Source: Bacteroidales bacterium (GTDB lineage: Bacteria; Bacteroidota; Bacteroidia; Bacteroidales; UBA10428). Taken from it: a DNA stretch of 57,128 nucleotides. A program made the translations under genes and the position numbers. The stretch covers positions 1 to 57,128 of the forward strand of contig JAFGQO010000198.1 in assembly GCA_016935615.1 (NCBI GenBank), read 5' to 3'. The notes beneath the pieces were generated by a model, which was given only the letters and a program-made list of their open reading frames with translations, was not told the DNA's origin and did no database searches. Positions 35,830 through 43,432 of the stretch are shown here, piece by piece (position 1 is the stretch's first letter; each line of letters opens with the position of its first letter).

Positions 35830-37659
35830 TTAACCTTGGTTAATAATCTCCTCTTCAAGAACAATCTCTTTTGCTGTAATTTGACTTGATGATAAATTTA
35901 AAATGGACTGTACTGCTATTACTTCTGCAATATCCATTACTTTAATATGGTTTTCACGGACAAATGTTTTTTTACACATGGGACACGCTGTAACAAGCAG
36001 GTCGGGTTCATAACCTAAATAATCCTCAATTGCATGATGACGCAATGTATTTCTTTCGGCTTGTGTAATTTTTAAATTTCCTAAACTACCACCGCAGCAA
36101 TGAGCCATTTCTTTTTCTTTTTTAATTTCAATTACATTTCCTGCCTCATTTAGTACATTGCGTGGCACATCATACATACTCATACCTCTGCCTAATTCGC
36201 AGGGATCATGATAAACAAATCTGGTACCTGATTTATTTACAGCAATACGTTTTGAATTGATCAATTGTAAAAAATAATCAGCATGAAAAAGTACATCAAT
36301 TTTTTCCAGTTCGTAATCTTCTTTAAAAACTCTGAAGCAGATCGGACATGATACAATAAGTTTTTTTGCTCCCGACATCATGATCGTCTTTGTATTGTTT
36401 TCTATAAGCTTTGAGGCATCTTCGTATTGTCCTGCAAGCATCAGAGGCCTTCCGCAACAAGGTGCTTTCTGTTCATCCATAAACCATACCTTATCGCCGG
36501 CAGCCACGAATATTCTTTTCATCGCAGAGATTATAGATGGTGTCAGATGGGTCATACAGCCTGCAAAATAAATTATGTCAGTTTTCTCAGGTGCTAAATC
36601 ATACAAGTAATCATAAGATGAATTGTATTGTCTGGTTGATTCAATTCGCTGAGTAATACGCAAATCGATAGTATTGATACCAACCGGACAATCAATCTCA
36701 CACTTTCCGCATAACAAACAGTTAAACAGTTCTTCATCAGTAAGGTTCCTGTTCCTTATCTTTTTCAATAAGTATACCGATTGTGAATTATTAATTCCTG
36801 CGGTGGATAACTGACAATTGTCAAGGCATATCCCACATCGTGAACAGGAAAATACCTGTATATCCGTATACGTATTGGTATATTTTTTAAGCTTTATGCC
36901 GGCATTCCGGATAAATATGAATATTATTTCACCGGGAATGTGCATATATCTTGAATTAGGCAGTGCAATAAAAAAGAAACAAAGTGCAGCAGAATAAGCA
37001 ATCCAAAGAGGCAGGTTTAGCAGTTCAGGATTTGTAATATCAGTTAATATTTTGCCTAAGGATCCGGTAAGGAAACTTCCGTTATTGTATATTGCTGCCG
37101 ATGTACTTTCGGCAAATAACCTGAGTGGGAAAATCAGCCAGAGTGAGGTAAGTGCTATTCTGTCTCCTGATTTTAAGCGTGTGGTTTTTCGCATTCCAAA
37201 TAGCTGCTTTTTAAAACGTTTTGTAATTGCCAATCCAAGTCCGGTAAGCACAAAAAGTAATAACAAATCCATTACAAATGAAAAAATACCGGATAAAGGA
37301 AAATTTTTTCCTGTTTCAAAAAAACGAAAAAAGACCGGCTTGTATAGTGGCACAAAAATTTCACCATGTGCTACCACTGCTTCTAAGTGACCAATTACAA
37401 TAAGCAGAAACCATCCGAATGCCAGGCTCATATGCATATATCCCAATACAGGATTTTTTAAAAAAATTTTTCTGTGTAGCAGTCCTTCAACAAAAGCTTC
37501 TTTGGCAGATTTGAGAACCTTGCCTGCTTTCAGGGAATAAAATAATCGCAGCTTATCCATTTTTGAGAGTCCGCTTATCCATTTTATACCGCGTAATATT
37601 AATATCCCTACAAGGTACATCATGCCGGCACTAAAAGGGATAATGATAAGTTTTTCCAT
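35830..37659 (-). CDS. Membrane HdrE-HdrD-like fusion: haem-b-type anchor plus 4Fe-4S and two CCG domains
   Basis: A protein of about 609 residues. Five hydrophobic helices in residues 1-240 include His-bearing segments ('YMHMSLAFGWF', 'GHLEAVVAHGE', 'YMHIPGE') like the NarI/HdrE family that ligate haem b. Two 4Fe-4S motifs follow (CSRCGICLDNC near 275 and CLLCGKCEIDCP near 315). Then two complete CCG domains appear: CCG in 'APCCGRP' with 'CPICF', and 'AHCCGGS' with 'CPMCK', each with an upstream Cys ('AGCMTH', 'HDPCELG'). Together these are HdrE and HdrD in one chain. Such domains bind non-cubane 4Fe-4S clusters for disulfide reduction. The ATG at 37659 is preferred to a TTG at 37671. Confidence 0.9.
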   Translation of the reverse strand: MEKLIIIPFSAGMMYLVGILILRGIKWISGLSKMDKLRLFYSLKAGKVLKSAKEAFVEGLLHRKIFLKNPVLGYMHMSLAFGWFLLIVIGHLEAVVAHGEIFVPLYKPVFFRFFETGKNFPLSGIFSFVMDLLLLFVLTGLGLAITKRFKKQLFGMRKTTRLKSGDRIALTSLWLIFPLRLFAESTSAAIYNNGSFLTGSLGKILTDITNPELLNLPLWIAYSAALCFFFIALPNSRYMHIPGEIIFIFIRNAGIKLKKYTNTYTDIQVFSCSRCGICLDNCQLSTAGINNSQSVYLLKKIRNRNLTDEELFNCLLCGKCEIDCPVGINTIDLRITQRIESTRQYNSSYDYLYDLAPEKTDIIYFAGCMTHLTPSIISAMKRIFVAAGDKVWFMDEQKAPCCGRPLMLAGQYEDASKLIENNTKTIMMSGAKKLIVSCPICFRVFKEDYELEKIDVLFHADYFLQLINSKRIAVNKSGTRFVYHDPCELGRGMSMYDVPRNVLNEAGNVIEIKKEKEMAHCCGGSLGNLKITQAERNTLRHHAIEDYLGYEPDLLVTACPMCKKTFVRENHIKVMDIAEVIAVQSILNLSSSQITAKEIVLEEEIINQG

Positions 37660-37671
37660 TATAATCCTCAA

Positions 37672-38010
37672 TTATTGTTTTTTTAATATCACAATGCGTT
37701 TTTTAATCAATAAAACAACATTACGGATATTTATATCTCGCGGACATACCAATGTACATTTTCCGCAAAACATGCATTTCTGTATTTCTTCTGCAAGTAT
37801 ATCAATTTCGCCGCGACGAAGCGAAAGTCCAATTTTACGGACATTAAAATTGGTAAGATTGCCGGCACTGCATGTAGCCGTGCAACCGCCGCAAGATACA
37901 CAAGTAAGGAAAGAAGGTTCGTATTGTAAAACATACAACAACAAACGATTGTCGAAATGGTCAAAATCAATTTGTCTGGAGGTAGGTTTAAGAAAGCTTA
38001 AATCGTTCAT
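37672..38010 (-). CDS. HdrC-like dicluster ferredoxin (second copy)
   Basis: A 112-residue protein with two 4Fe-4S motifs, CVSCGGCTATC and CMFCGKCTLVCP, joined as in HdrC. It has no membrane segment beyond the basic/hydrophobic tail 'VVLLIKKRIVILKKQ'. It overlaps the HdrA-like gene by the ATGA junction (38007-38010) and lies 12 bp before the membrane fusion protein. This is the electron relay between the flavin subunit and the CCG subunit in Hdr complexes, by family analogy. Confidence 0.9.
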   Translation of the reverse strand: MNDLSFLKPTSRQIDFDHFDNRLLLYVLQYEPSFLTCVSCGGCTATCSAGNLTNFNVRKIGLSLRRGEIDILAEEIQKCMFCGKCTLVCPRDINIRNVVLLIKKRIVILKKQ

Positions 38011-39044
38011 GTTTTTTGCTTTTCAAAGTAATCATTAACTTCAAATACAACAGATCTGGCATTTTCAAGCGTTTCGCTTACCGACATAGGACATAAACAG
38101 GCACCTGCAGCAAAAATGCCGTTGTGGGTAGTGCAGCTTCTGTGATCATGGATGTTTTTTGATTTGAAAAATCCATTTTCATCCAATTGAACAGTGTTGT
38201 CTGTAATCAGATTATTGTTTGATAATTCCGGTTCCATTCCTACCATAAGCACTACCATATCCACTTTCATTCGCAAAGGCCTTCCCGAAAGAGTATCTTC
38301 GGCTTTTATTTGTAAGCTGTTATCTTGTTTTTCAGACACCTCAGATAAGCGTCCCCGTATAAACTGGATATTGTGTTGCTGTTGAGCAGAGAGATACAGG
38401 CTGTCAAAATGCGACCCGTAAAGCCTTAAATCCATATAAAAGCAAAACACCTCACATTCAGGTATCATTTTGTTTATTTCAATAGCTTGTTTTATAGCGG
38501 TTATACAACATACTTTTGAACAGTAAGTATTTCCAACCTTGGCATCTCGTGATCCGACACAGTGAATAATTGCTACACGTTGTGGTATTTTGTTGTCAAT
38601 GGTAGATAATACTTTTTTCGCTTTTATTATTCTTTCAAGATCAACGGAAGTAATAACATTGTCAAAAATTCCATAACCATATTCTTCTTTTAATGAAGCA
38701 TCAAAGAGCTTAAAACCGGATGCAATCACAACAGCATCAGAAAAAATTTTCACATCTTTTATGTCAGATAATTCAAAACGGCCATTTTGCTTCTTAATGT
38801 GTGATATTTCAGTATTATAAATAATATTTACATTTGCTAGGGTAGCTTTGTTATTAATATCATCTACAAGTATATTCGGGTCGGCAAAATCCGGGAACAA
38901 ATAACTCCAATTCCTCAATTTTCCACCTGTTTTATCGGTTTTTTCAATAACAGTTACCTTATACCCAAATTTTACAAGTATCCCTGCCGACTCCATTCCG
39001 GCAATTCCGCCACCTATTATTGCAACATGTTTTTTATCTTCCAT
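38007..39044 (-). CDS. HdrA-like FAD/iron-sulfur subunit
   Basis: A flavoprotein of about 345 residues. The N-terminal FAD loop is 'HVAIIGGGIAGMESA' (first residues of the chain). The Hdr-type cluster motif follows with the spacing known from methanogen HdrA: Cys in 'HCVGSRD', Cys 13 residues later in 'TYCSK', and a Cys-Cys pair 4-5 residues beyond ('VCC'). The C-terminal ferredoxin domain of long HdrA proteins is missing, so this is a short, Qmo/sHdr-like form. The ATG at 39044 (8 bp after the HdrB stop) is preferred to a TTG at 39068. Confidence 0.9.
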   Translation of the reverse strand: MEDKKHVAIIGGGIAGMESAGILVKFGYKVTVIEKTDKTGGKLRNWSYLFPDFADPNILVDDINNKATLANVNIIYNTEISHIKKQNGRFELSDIKDVKIFSDAVVIASGFKLFDASLKEEYGYGIFDNVITSVDLERIIKAKKVLSTIDNKIPQRVAIIHCVGSRDAKVGNTYCSKVCCITAIKQAIEINKMIPECEVFCFYMDLRLYGSHFDSLYLSAQQQHNIQFIRGRLSEVSEKQDNSLQIKAEDTLSGRPLRMKVDMVVLMVGMEPELSNNNLITDNTVQLDENGFFKSKNIHDHRSCTTHNGIFAAGACLCPMSVSETLENARSVVFEVNDYFEKQKT

Positions 39045-39052
39045 TATTTGTC

Positions 39053-40117
39053 TTATTGATTTAAACAACCTGTAAACAAAGGTTCGCTTATGATTTTTCT
39101 GTTCACATCAAGGTATTTTTCTTCAGGTGAATAGTTCACTCCCATTTTTTTCAGCAGAGGTTCAACGTCGACCTGGTGCATTTGCAGGCTTAGATCCCAG
39201 GGATCGTATCCCAGCACAAGACCAGCCAGTTCTTCATGTGATAAAACAGGTATGCCATTAGATCCTCCGCCATATGTTTTCCCTTCTATCTGTGCCAGGG
39301 CATACTGCCAACGATCAAGAAACATATTGCATCCGGGACAATTGGTAAGAATCAGATCCGGCTGATAAGGTTCCATACTCTCAAATTTCTTTTTTGCATT
39401 GGATATGGAGTAGCTTCGATTGCACTTGATCAGGTAGTGACGAAATCCAAAACCACAACAATGTCGTCTTTCGGGATAATTGACGGATTCGCCACCCCAT
39501 GCAGTGACCAATCCACTTAATACAGGAGAATATTCGGCACCGCCGACTCCTTTTTCCGGAAAAATTTTTGCATAATGACAGCCAATATGGTCAACTATTT
39601 TCAGAGGTTTTCCTGTTTTTGCATGAACAAGTTTATATTTGGCTTTTTTGGCTATTTCGCCTCTGAATTTGTAAATGATATCGCAGGCATGGGCAATGTT
39701 TTCCGGTATTTCAAACTCCCGGCCTGTCGCTTTTTTCAGTTTTTCGCGGGTTTTATTTTCCTCGTCGGGAAATTCTTTCCAGGTGGTAACTACCTCGTTG
39801 TATCCGCCAAATGAAGTGATACAGGAGACAACAGCATTTTTGTATCCTTTTTCTGCCATTAATGAAAATTGTCTGGCTATCATTACCTGAAAAGTATCAA
39901 AGGGTACTATGTCAGAGTGATACCCTATGCCGGTGCATGTGGTATGATGCGGATCGTCAAAAATATTTTTTCCTAACTTGTTGCGAAGCAGATCGAGAAA
40001 AAACTTTTCTGCTCCCGGATTAAAGTTTTGTCGTATGCAACTTCTCAAGTAATAAAAATCATCATCTGCAATTTCCTTGTTGTATTCACTCCATTTAATC
40101 CTGCCATTCTTTTCCAT
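39053..40117 (-). CDS. HdrB-like CCG-domain subunit
   Basis: A 354-residue soluble subunit. The C-terminal CCG motif is complete: 'DHIGCHYAKIF', 'RHCCGFGFRHY' and 'TNCPGCNMF', expected to hold a non-cubane 4Fe-4S cluster. The N-terminal motif is altered: 'TTCTGIGYHSD' replaces CCG and 'VSCITSFGG' replaces CxxC, so the first cluster site has lost cysteines. The protein therefore seems to carry only one such cluster. It lies 13 bp behind HdrC1. Confidence 0.9.
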   Translation of the reverse strand: MEKNGRIKWSEYNKEIADDDFYYLRSCIRQNFNPGAEKFFLDLLRNKLGKNIFDDPHHTTCTGIGYHSDIVPFDTFQVMIARQFSLMAEKGYKNAVVSCITSFGGYNEVVTTWKEFPDEENKTREKLKKATGREFEIPENIAHACDIIYKFRGEIAKKAKYKLVHAKTGKPLKIVDHIGCHYAKIFPEKGVGGAEYSPVLSGLVTAWGGESVNYPERRHCCGFGFRHYLIKCNRSYSISNAKKKFESMEPYQPDLILTNCPGCNMFLDRWQYALAQIEGKTYGGGSNGIPVLSHEELAGLVLGYDPWDLSLQMHQVDVEPLLKKMGVNYSPEEKYLDVNRKIISEPLFTGCLNQ

Positions 40118-40130
40118 TATATATTTTTAT

Positions 40131-40835
40131 TTACTGATTTTCTCCATTCAGAATAAATTCGAAATATTGGTCCATATCGGCTTCACCATTACGATCAATA
40201 AAACCAAATTCAATTGCTCTTTGCTTGCTGTAATATTCAACTGTTTCAGCAAGTTCATATCCACCGCTTATTTCAAAAATATTATGCAACTCTTTTAGAT
40301 CCTGGTCCGGTATTTTACGCATAGCACCGGCTCCGTCTCCATCAAGATTAGCCCCTGCAGCTTTATAAACGCGATACATATTTTCGTATACCCAATTCCA
40401 GACAGGCCCCTGTTCAGGGTGCGTTTCAGGATTAACCGATGAAGGATGTACACAATACCCGAATTTCTTAATATTTTCTCCAATTGTTTTAAATATAAGG
40501 TATTGCTGACGACCATATTTGCTTTTTACAAAGGCTCCACTTTCCTGCGATAGTTTTCGTAAAACGCTGATGATCATTCCCGGACAGTTGTTGCGGGGAC
40601 ATCTTGGTTTGCAGGACATACATTGTCCGCAAAACCAAATGGTATCTCCTTCAAGCAAGGCTCTAATTTGTTCTTCACTTCCTGACTGAACTGTAACAGC
40701 AATGCTTCTGGGATCATATTCAAAATACTCCGCTGCAGGGCATACTGCAGTACAAATGCCACAATTCATACAAGCATGCAATCCCTCGATAAGTCTGACG
40801 TCCTGAAAAAGGGTCTTATAGATATCTGACTTCAT
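40131..40835 (-). CDS. HdrC-like dicluster ferredoxin (first copy)
   Basis: A 234-residue protein, the first gene of the Hdr-like operon. It contains two 4Fe-4S motifs, CMNCGICTAVCP near residue 22 and CGQCMSCKPRCP near 70, followed by a helical C-terminal region of about 130 residues that is longer than in HdrC from methanogens. The sequence around 'VWNWVYENMYRVYKAAGANLDGDGAGAMRKIP' is typical of Hdr-like soluble complexes. The 238-bp upstream region should hold the operon promoter. Confidence 0.9.
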   Translation of the reverse strand: MKSDIYKTLFQDVRLIEGLHACMNCGICTAVCPAAEYFEYDPRSIAVTVQSGSEEQIRALLEGDTIWFCGQCMSCKPRCPRNNCPGMIISVLRKLSQESGAFVKSKYGRQQYLIFKTIGENIKKFGYCVHPSSVNPETHPEQGPVWNWVYENMYRVYKAAGANLDGDGAGAMRKIPDQDLKELHNIFEISGGYELAETVEYYSKQRAIEFGFIDRNGEADMDQYFEFILNGENQ

Positions 40836-41073
40836 TGAAGTTATTCTTTCGATTTCAAAGAAAATAACTTTACTATTTATAGAAATCAGCTTAAAGACGT
40901 ATTTTGAACAATGATTTTAACTTTTCTTTCTGTAATAGAATTCATCTGCTTGTTTCCGGTGAAATCCTTTCCGAAAAATCAGAACAGGCTATGCATATGA
41001 GTTCTCAAGATGAATTGATGCACTACTTGTAACAGTTTGACATTTATGTCTTGTTGAAAGGTATTGCTCTTTA

Positions 41074-41565
41074 TCAATAGTTGCCCCATTTTACTTTATA
41101 TGCATGTTGCTTTTTGAAATCAATATATTCAATATAAGCCTCATCATGAATAAAATATCCATCTACACTGGAAAAGATTGGTTTTATTTTTACTATCACC
41201 ATATTCGGTTTATTCTTCCATCTTTTAATTGCTTCTGGTTGTTTTTGTTTTAGCAATTTTAAAACCCCTCTGTTTTTATCGGAAGTCATCAGACCTAATA
41301 TTTCGGCTGTACCTTCTATTTCAACTTTATCTTTGCACAAAGAGATCAGATTATTTTTTTCAATTTGAGCACATTTTCTTGAATGTTTCCAGGTAAAGAA
41401 ATAAATATCCAGAAGGTCATTTATTATAAGAACAGGTCTTGCCATAACAACATCATTTGCAGATGTTGCTAAAATCATCACTGAATTTTCTTTGCTTTCA
41501 AGAAAGGATAATAATTTATCCTTTGTTTTTTTATAATCGAGTATTTCTTTTGCGATAGTATTCAT
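41074..41565 (-). CDS. Pyridoxamine 5'-phosphate oxidase-like flavoprotein
   Basis: A 163-residue split-barrel FMN-binding protein: 'LLSFLESKENSVMILATSANDVVMARPVLIINDLLDIYFFTWKHSRKCAQIEKNNLISLC' gives the typical strand pattern and flavin-binding positions. The substrate is unknown. It is one of two PNPOx-like genes in the window and stands alone. A perfect dyad lies 55 bp upstream and probably regulates it. Confidence 0.85.
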   Translation of the reverse strand: MNTIAKEILDYKKTKDKLLSFLESKENSVMILATSANDVVMARPVLIINDLLDIYFFTWKHSRKCAQIEKNNLISLCKDKVEIEGTAEILGLMTSDKNRGVLKLLKQKQPEAIKRWKNKPNMVIVKIKPIFSSVDGYFIHDEAYIEYIDFKKQHAYKVKWGNY

Positions 41566-41619
41566 TTTTTATATTGGCAGGGTCATTCTGACAGCTTATC
41601 TGTCTGCAATATAGTAAAC

Positions 41620-41638
41620 TTAGTCCAGGATGGACTAA
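41620..41638. promoter_or_regulatory. Perfect 8-3-8 dyad upstream of the PNPOx-like gene, operator-like
   Basis: TTAGTCCA and TGGACTAA are perfect complements spaced by three bases. The site sits 55 bp upstream of the PNPOx-like start. A TATATTG element (minus strand, 41607-41613) next to it could be the -7 box, so the operator would cover the -33 region. The symmetry indicates binding by a dimeric regulator. Confidence 0.55.
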
Positions 41639-41684
41639 TTTGTATATTGTTTTCATATAATAGAAATCAGTTTATAACAATATT

Positions 41685-42180
41685 TTATATTACTCGAATG
41701 ATAAATTCTCGGAGACGAAAGGCAACATGTATGTTTGCACCTGATTTATTTTTCTCCCTGATTTTTAGGTACTTGTCTTGATTGAATTTGAAGTTGATCA
41801 GTGTATTCAATTGTTCCATTTTCTGTATTTTCAATAGTATCAGACGATTTGATAATACAATCTTTGAATAGTTCATTAAGAACAACATCCCAGTCAGTCG
41901 CGAAAGCCTGCATCCATTCGTATTTTTCACGGGTTTTATTAAGGTTAAATGCATAAGCTCTATAATTATCATGGAATTTCTTATTACGGGAATCGCCGTA
42001 TAAAGGAGACATACCATAAGGATGGATCACATAATAGGTTTTGGGATTATCGCAGTTGTCAGCATATACTTTCCCGGATACAGAATGCTCAATTACCGAA
42101 CGGGCAAATAAATTATTGATAGTAACCCTATTTAATGGCTCTATAAGTTTACTGTAACTGCTCTTTTCGAGTAATTTCAT
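41685..42180 (-). pseudogene. Decayed GNAT-family acetyltransferase fragment (frameshifted and truncated)
   Basis: The first 110 codons read as the N-terminal domain of a GNAT acetyltransferase of the PF12746 type: 'LNRVTINNLFARSVIEHSVSGKVYADN', 'YYVIHPYGMSPLYGDSRN' and 'WMQAFATDWDVVLNELF'. After 'ENGTIEYT' the frame runs into an unrelated tail and stop at 41746. The adjacent frame instead continues as 'LINFKFNQDKYLKIREKN', the expected next segment of the family. A one-base frameshift near 41800 therefore broke the gene, and the acetyltransferase domain itself (about 130 residues) is missing. Strong pseudogene evidence; the family naming is from memory of its conserved segments. Confidence 0.8.
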
Positions 42181-42383
42181 TATGGATCTTTAATGGTATG
42201 GAATTGCGATCAATGACTCCGATAAATATTATCTAAGTCATTGCATAGCAGCGATTTTGAAGGGCAAGATACTACAAAATAACTTACTGGTTTGTTTTCA
42301 GGCAGGCCTGGTGAAAGATCCAGAAACGAGTGATCCATTAGACCACTGTGCATAAATAGGATTATACAATGTATTAACAATGG

Positions 42384-43256
42384 TTATTTTCTAAAAACAC
42401 CCCATTCAACAACGGCAAAACCATCTCTTCTGATTTTATTGGTCTCAGGTCTTGGTACTTCTTTATATTCAGAGGTGCCAACTACTCCATAAAACAATCT
42501 GAATATATGATCAGGCTGAATTGAAAAATTCAATTGAATTACTTCGTTTATCTGGTCGGCAAACTGTGGATAAATAGTATAATATGGATGATCAACGAAC
42601 AATGGGATCCAATACTCAATGAAATCATTTATTTCTTTTTCAGTAAAATTATAATCACCCATATTGGTTTTAAAAAATTCTCCCAGGGATTCCCTTTTTA
42701 CACACCATCCTTCTTCATACTGCCAAACATCAGGTTGTACACTTTCATAAAATAAATAATCGTATGTATGATCAATTTTTCCTGACGGTTCAACAAACAC
42801 ACACCATTCGTTATGGTATTCAGGAACTGAGGTTAAAACCTGTCCTCCCCGGGGAAATTCCAGATTCACACAAACAGAAATATTTTCAGCAGGGTATAAA
42901 TATATATTGGGTTTTTCTACCCGCATCCAATTGACAAAAACGGTGTCTGTCATTGTATCGCTGCCTGATTCATCGGATGCTGTTAAGCTAACAATGAAAG
43001 CTCCATCGTCAGTATAATAGTGTACAGGATTTTCTTCCGCAGATGTATTGCCATCACCAAAATCCCAAAGGTATGAAGTGGCATTTTGTGAACAATTGGA
43101 GAATACAACATACGTTTCCCAGATTGCCTCTCCTTCATATGTAAAACTAAAACAGGCACTTACATCAGATGAGAATTCATCCTTCTTTTGTTCACATCCG
43201 GCAAACAATATGCAGATTATAATAAAAACGACAGTTAATAAAGGTTTTGTTCTCAT
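42384..43256 (-). CDS. PKD-domain lipoprotein with 'KPNIYLYP' C-terminal domain
   Basis: A 290-residue lipoprotein. The signal peptide ends 'FAGCEQKKDE' (Cys about residue 20). A PKD domain (about 35-105) is marked by 'YLWDFGDGNTSAEENPVHYYTDDGAFIVSLTASD'. The rest (about 115-290) begins 'KPNIYLYPAENISVCVNLEFPRGGQVL' and includes 'WQYEEGWCVKRESLGEFFK'. It is a C-terminal domain that I know from hypothetical Bacteroidota lipoproteins but cannot name. It is exposed at the cell surface or in the periplasm. The function is unknown; PKD usually mediates binding. Confidence 0.85.
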   Translation of the reverse strand: MRTKPLLTVVFIIICILFAGCEQKKDEFSSDVSACFSFTYEGEAIWETYVVFSNCSQNATSYLWDFGDGNTSAEENPVHYYTDDGAFIVSLTASDESGSDTMTDTVFVNWMRVEKPNIYLYPAENISVCVNLEFPRGGQVLTSVPEYHNEWCVFVEPSGKIDHTYDYLFYESVQPDVWQYEEGWCVKRESLGEFFKTNMGDYNFTEKEINDFIEYWIPLFVDHPYYTIYPQFADQINEVIQLNFSIQPDHIFRLFYGVVGTSEYKEVPRPETNKIRRDGFAVVEWGVFRK

Positions 43257-43402
43257 TGTATAATATCATTTATTTAAACTAAAGATGAGAAATAGTCAAT
43301 AATAGTTGCGTTGCAATCATTTTTATCAATGTGCTATTGTATAATGTTGTGAGCGTTTCATTAGCCGTAACTATGCAACAGAATATACATTGTCGATTGC
43401 CA

Positions 43403-43424
43403 ATGTTTTATAACCGTGTGTTAG
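43403..43424. repeat. Cassette-border element downstream of the GH43 gene
   Basis: The 22 bp just downstream of the GH43 stop match the arm of the border element at 51773-51794 in 19 of 22 positions. Shared parts are ATGTTTTAT, ACCG and TGTTAG. It is read as one end of the palindromic spacer element described in the findings. Confidence 0.5.
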
Positions 43425-43432
43425 TACACGTT

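Noticed and set aside
35830-40835. Classical methanogen HdrABC or Dsr/Qmo sulfate-reduction locus
   Set aside because: No MvhD, hydrogenase, Apr, Sat or Dsr genes; HdrA is short and the membrane subunit is an HdrE-HdrD fusion, so those labels are not used.
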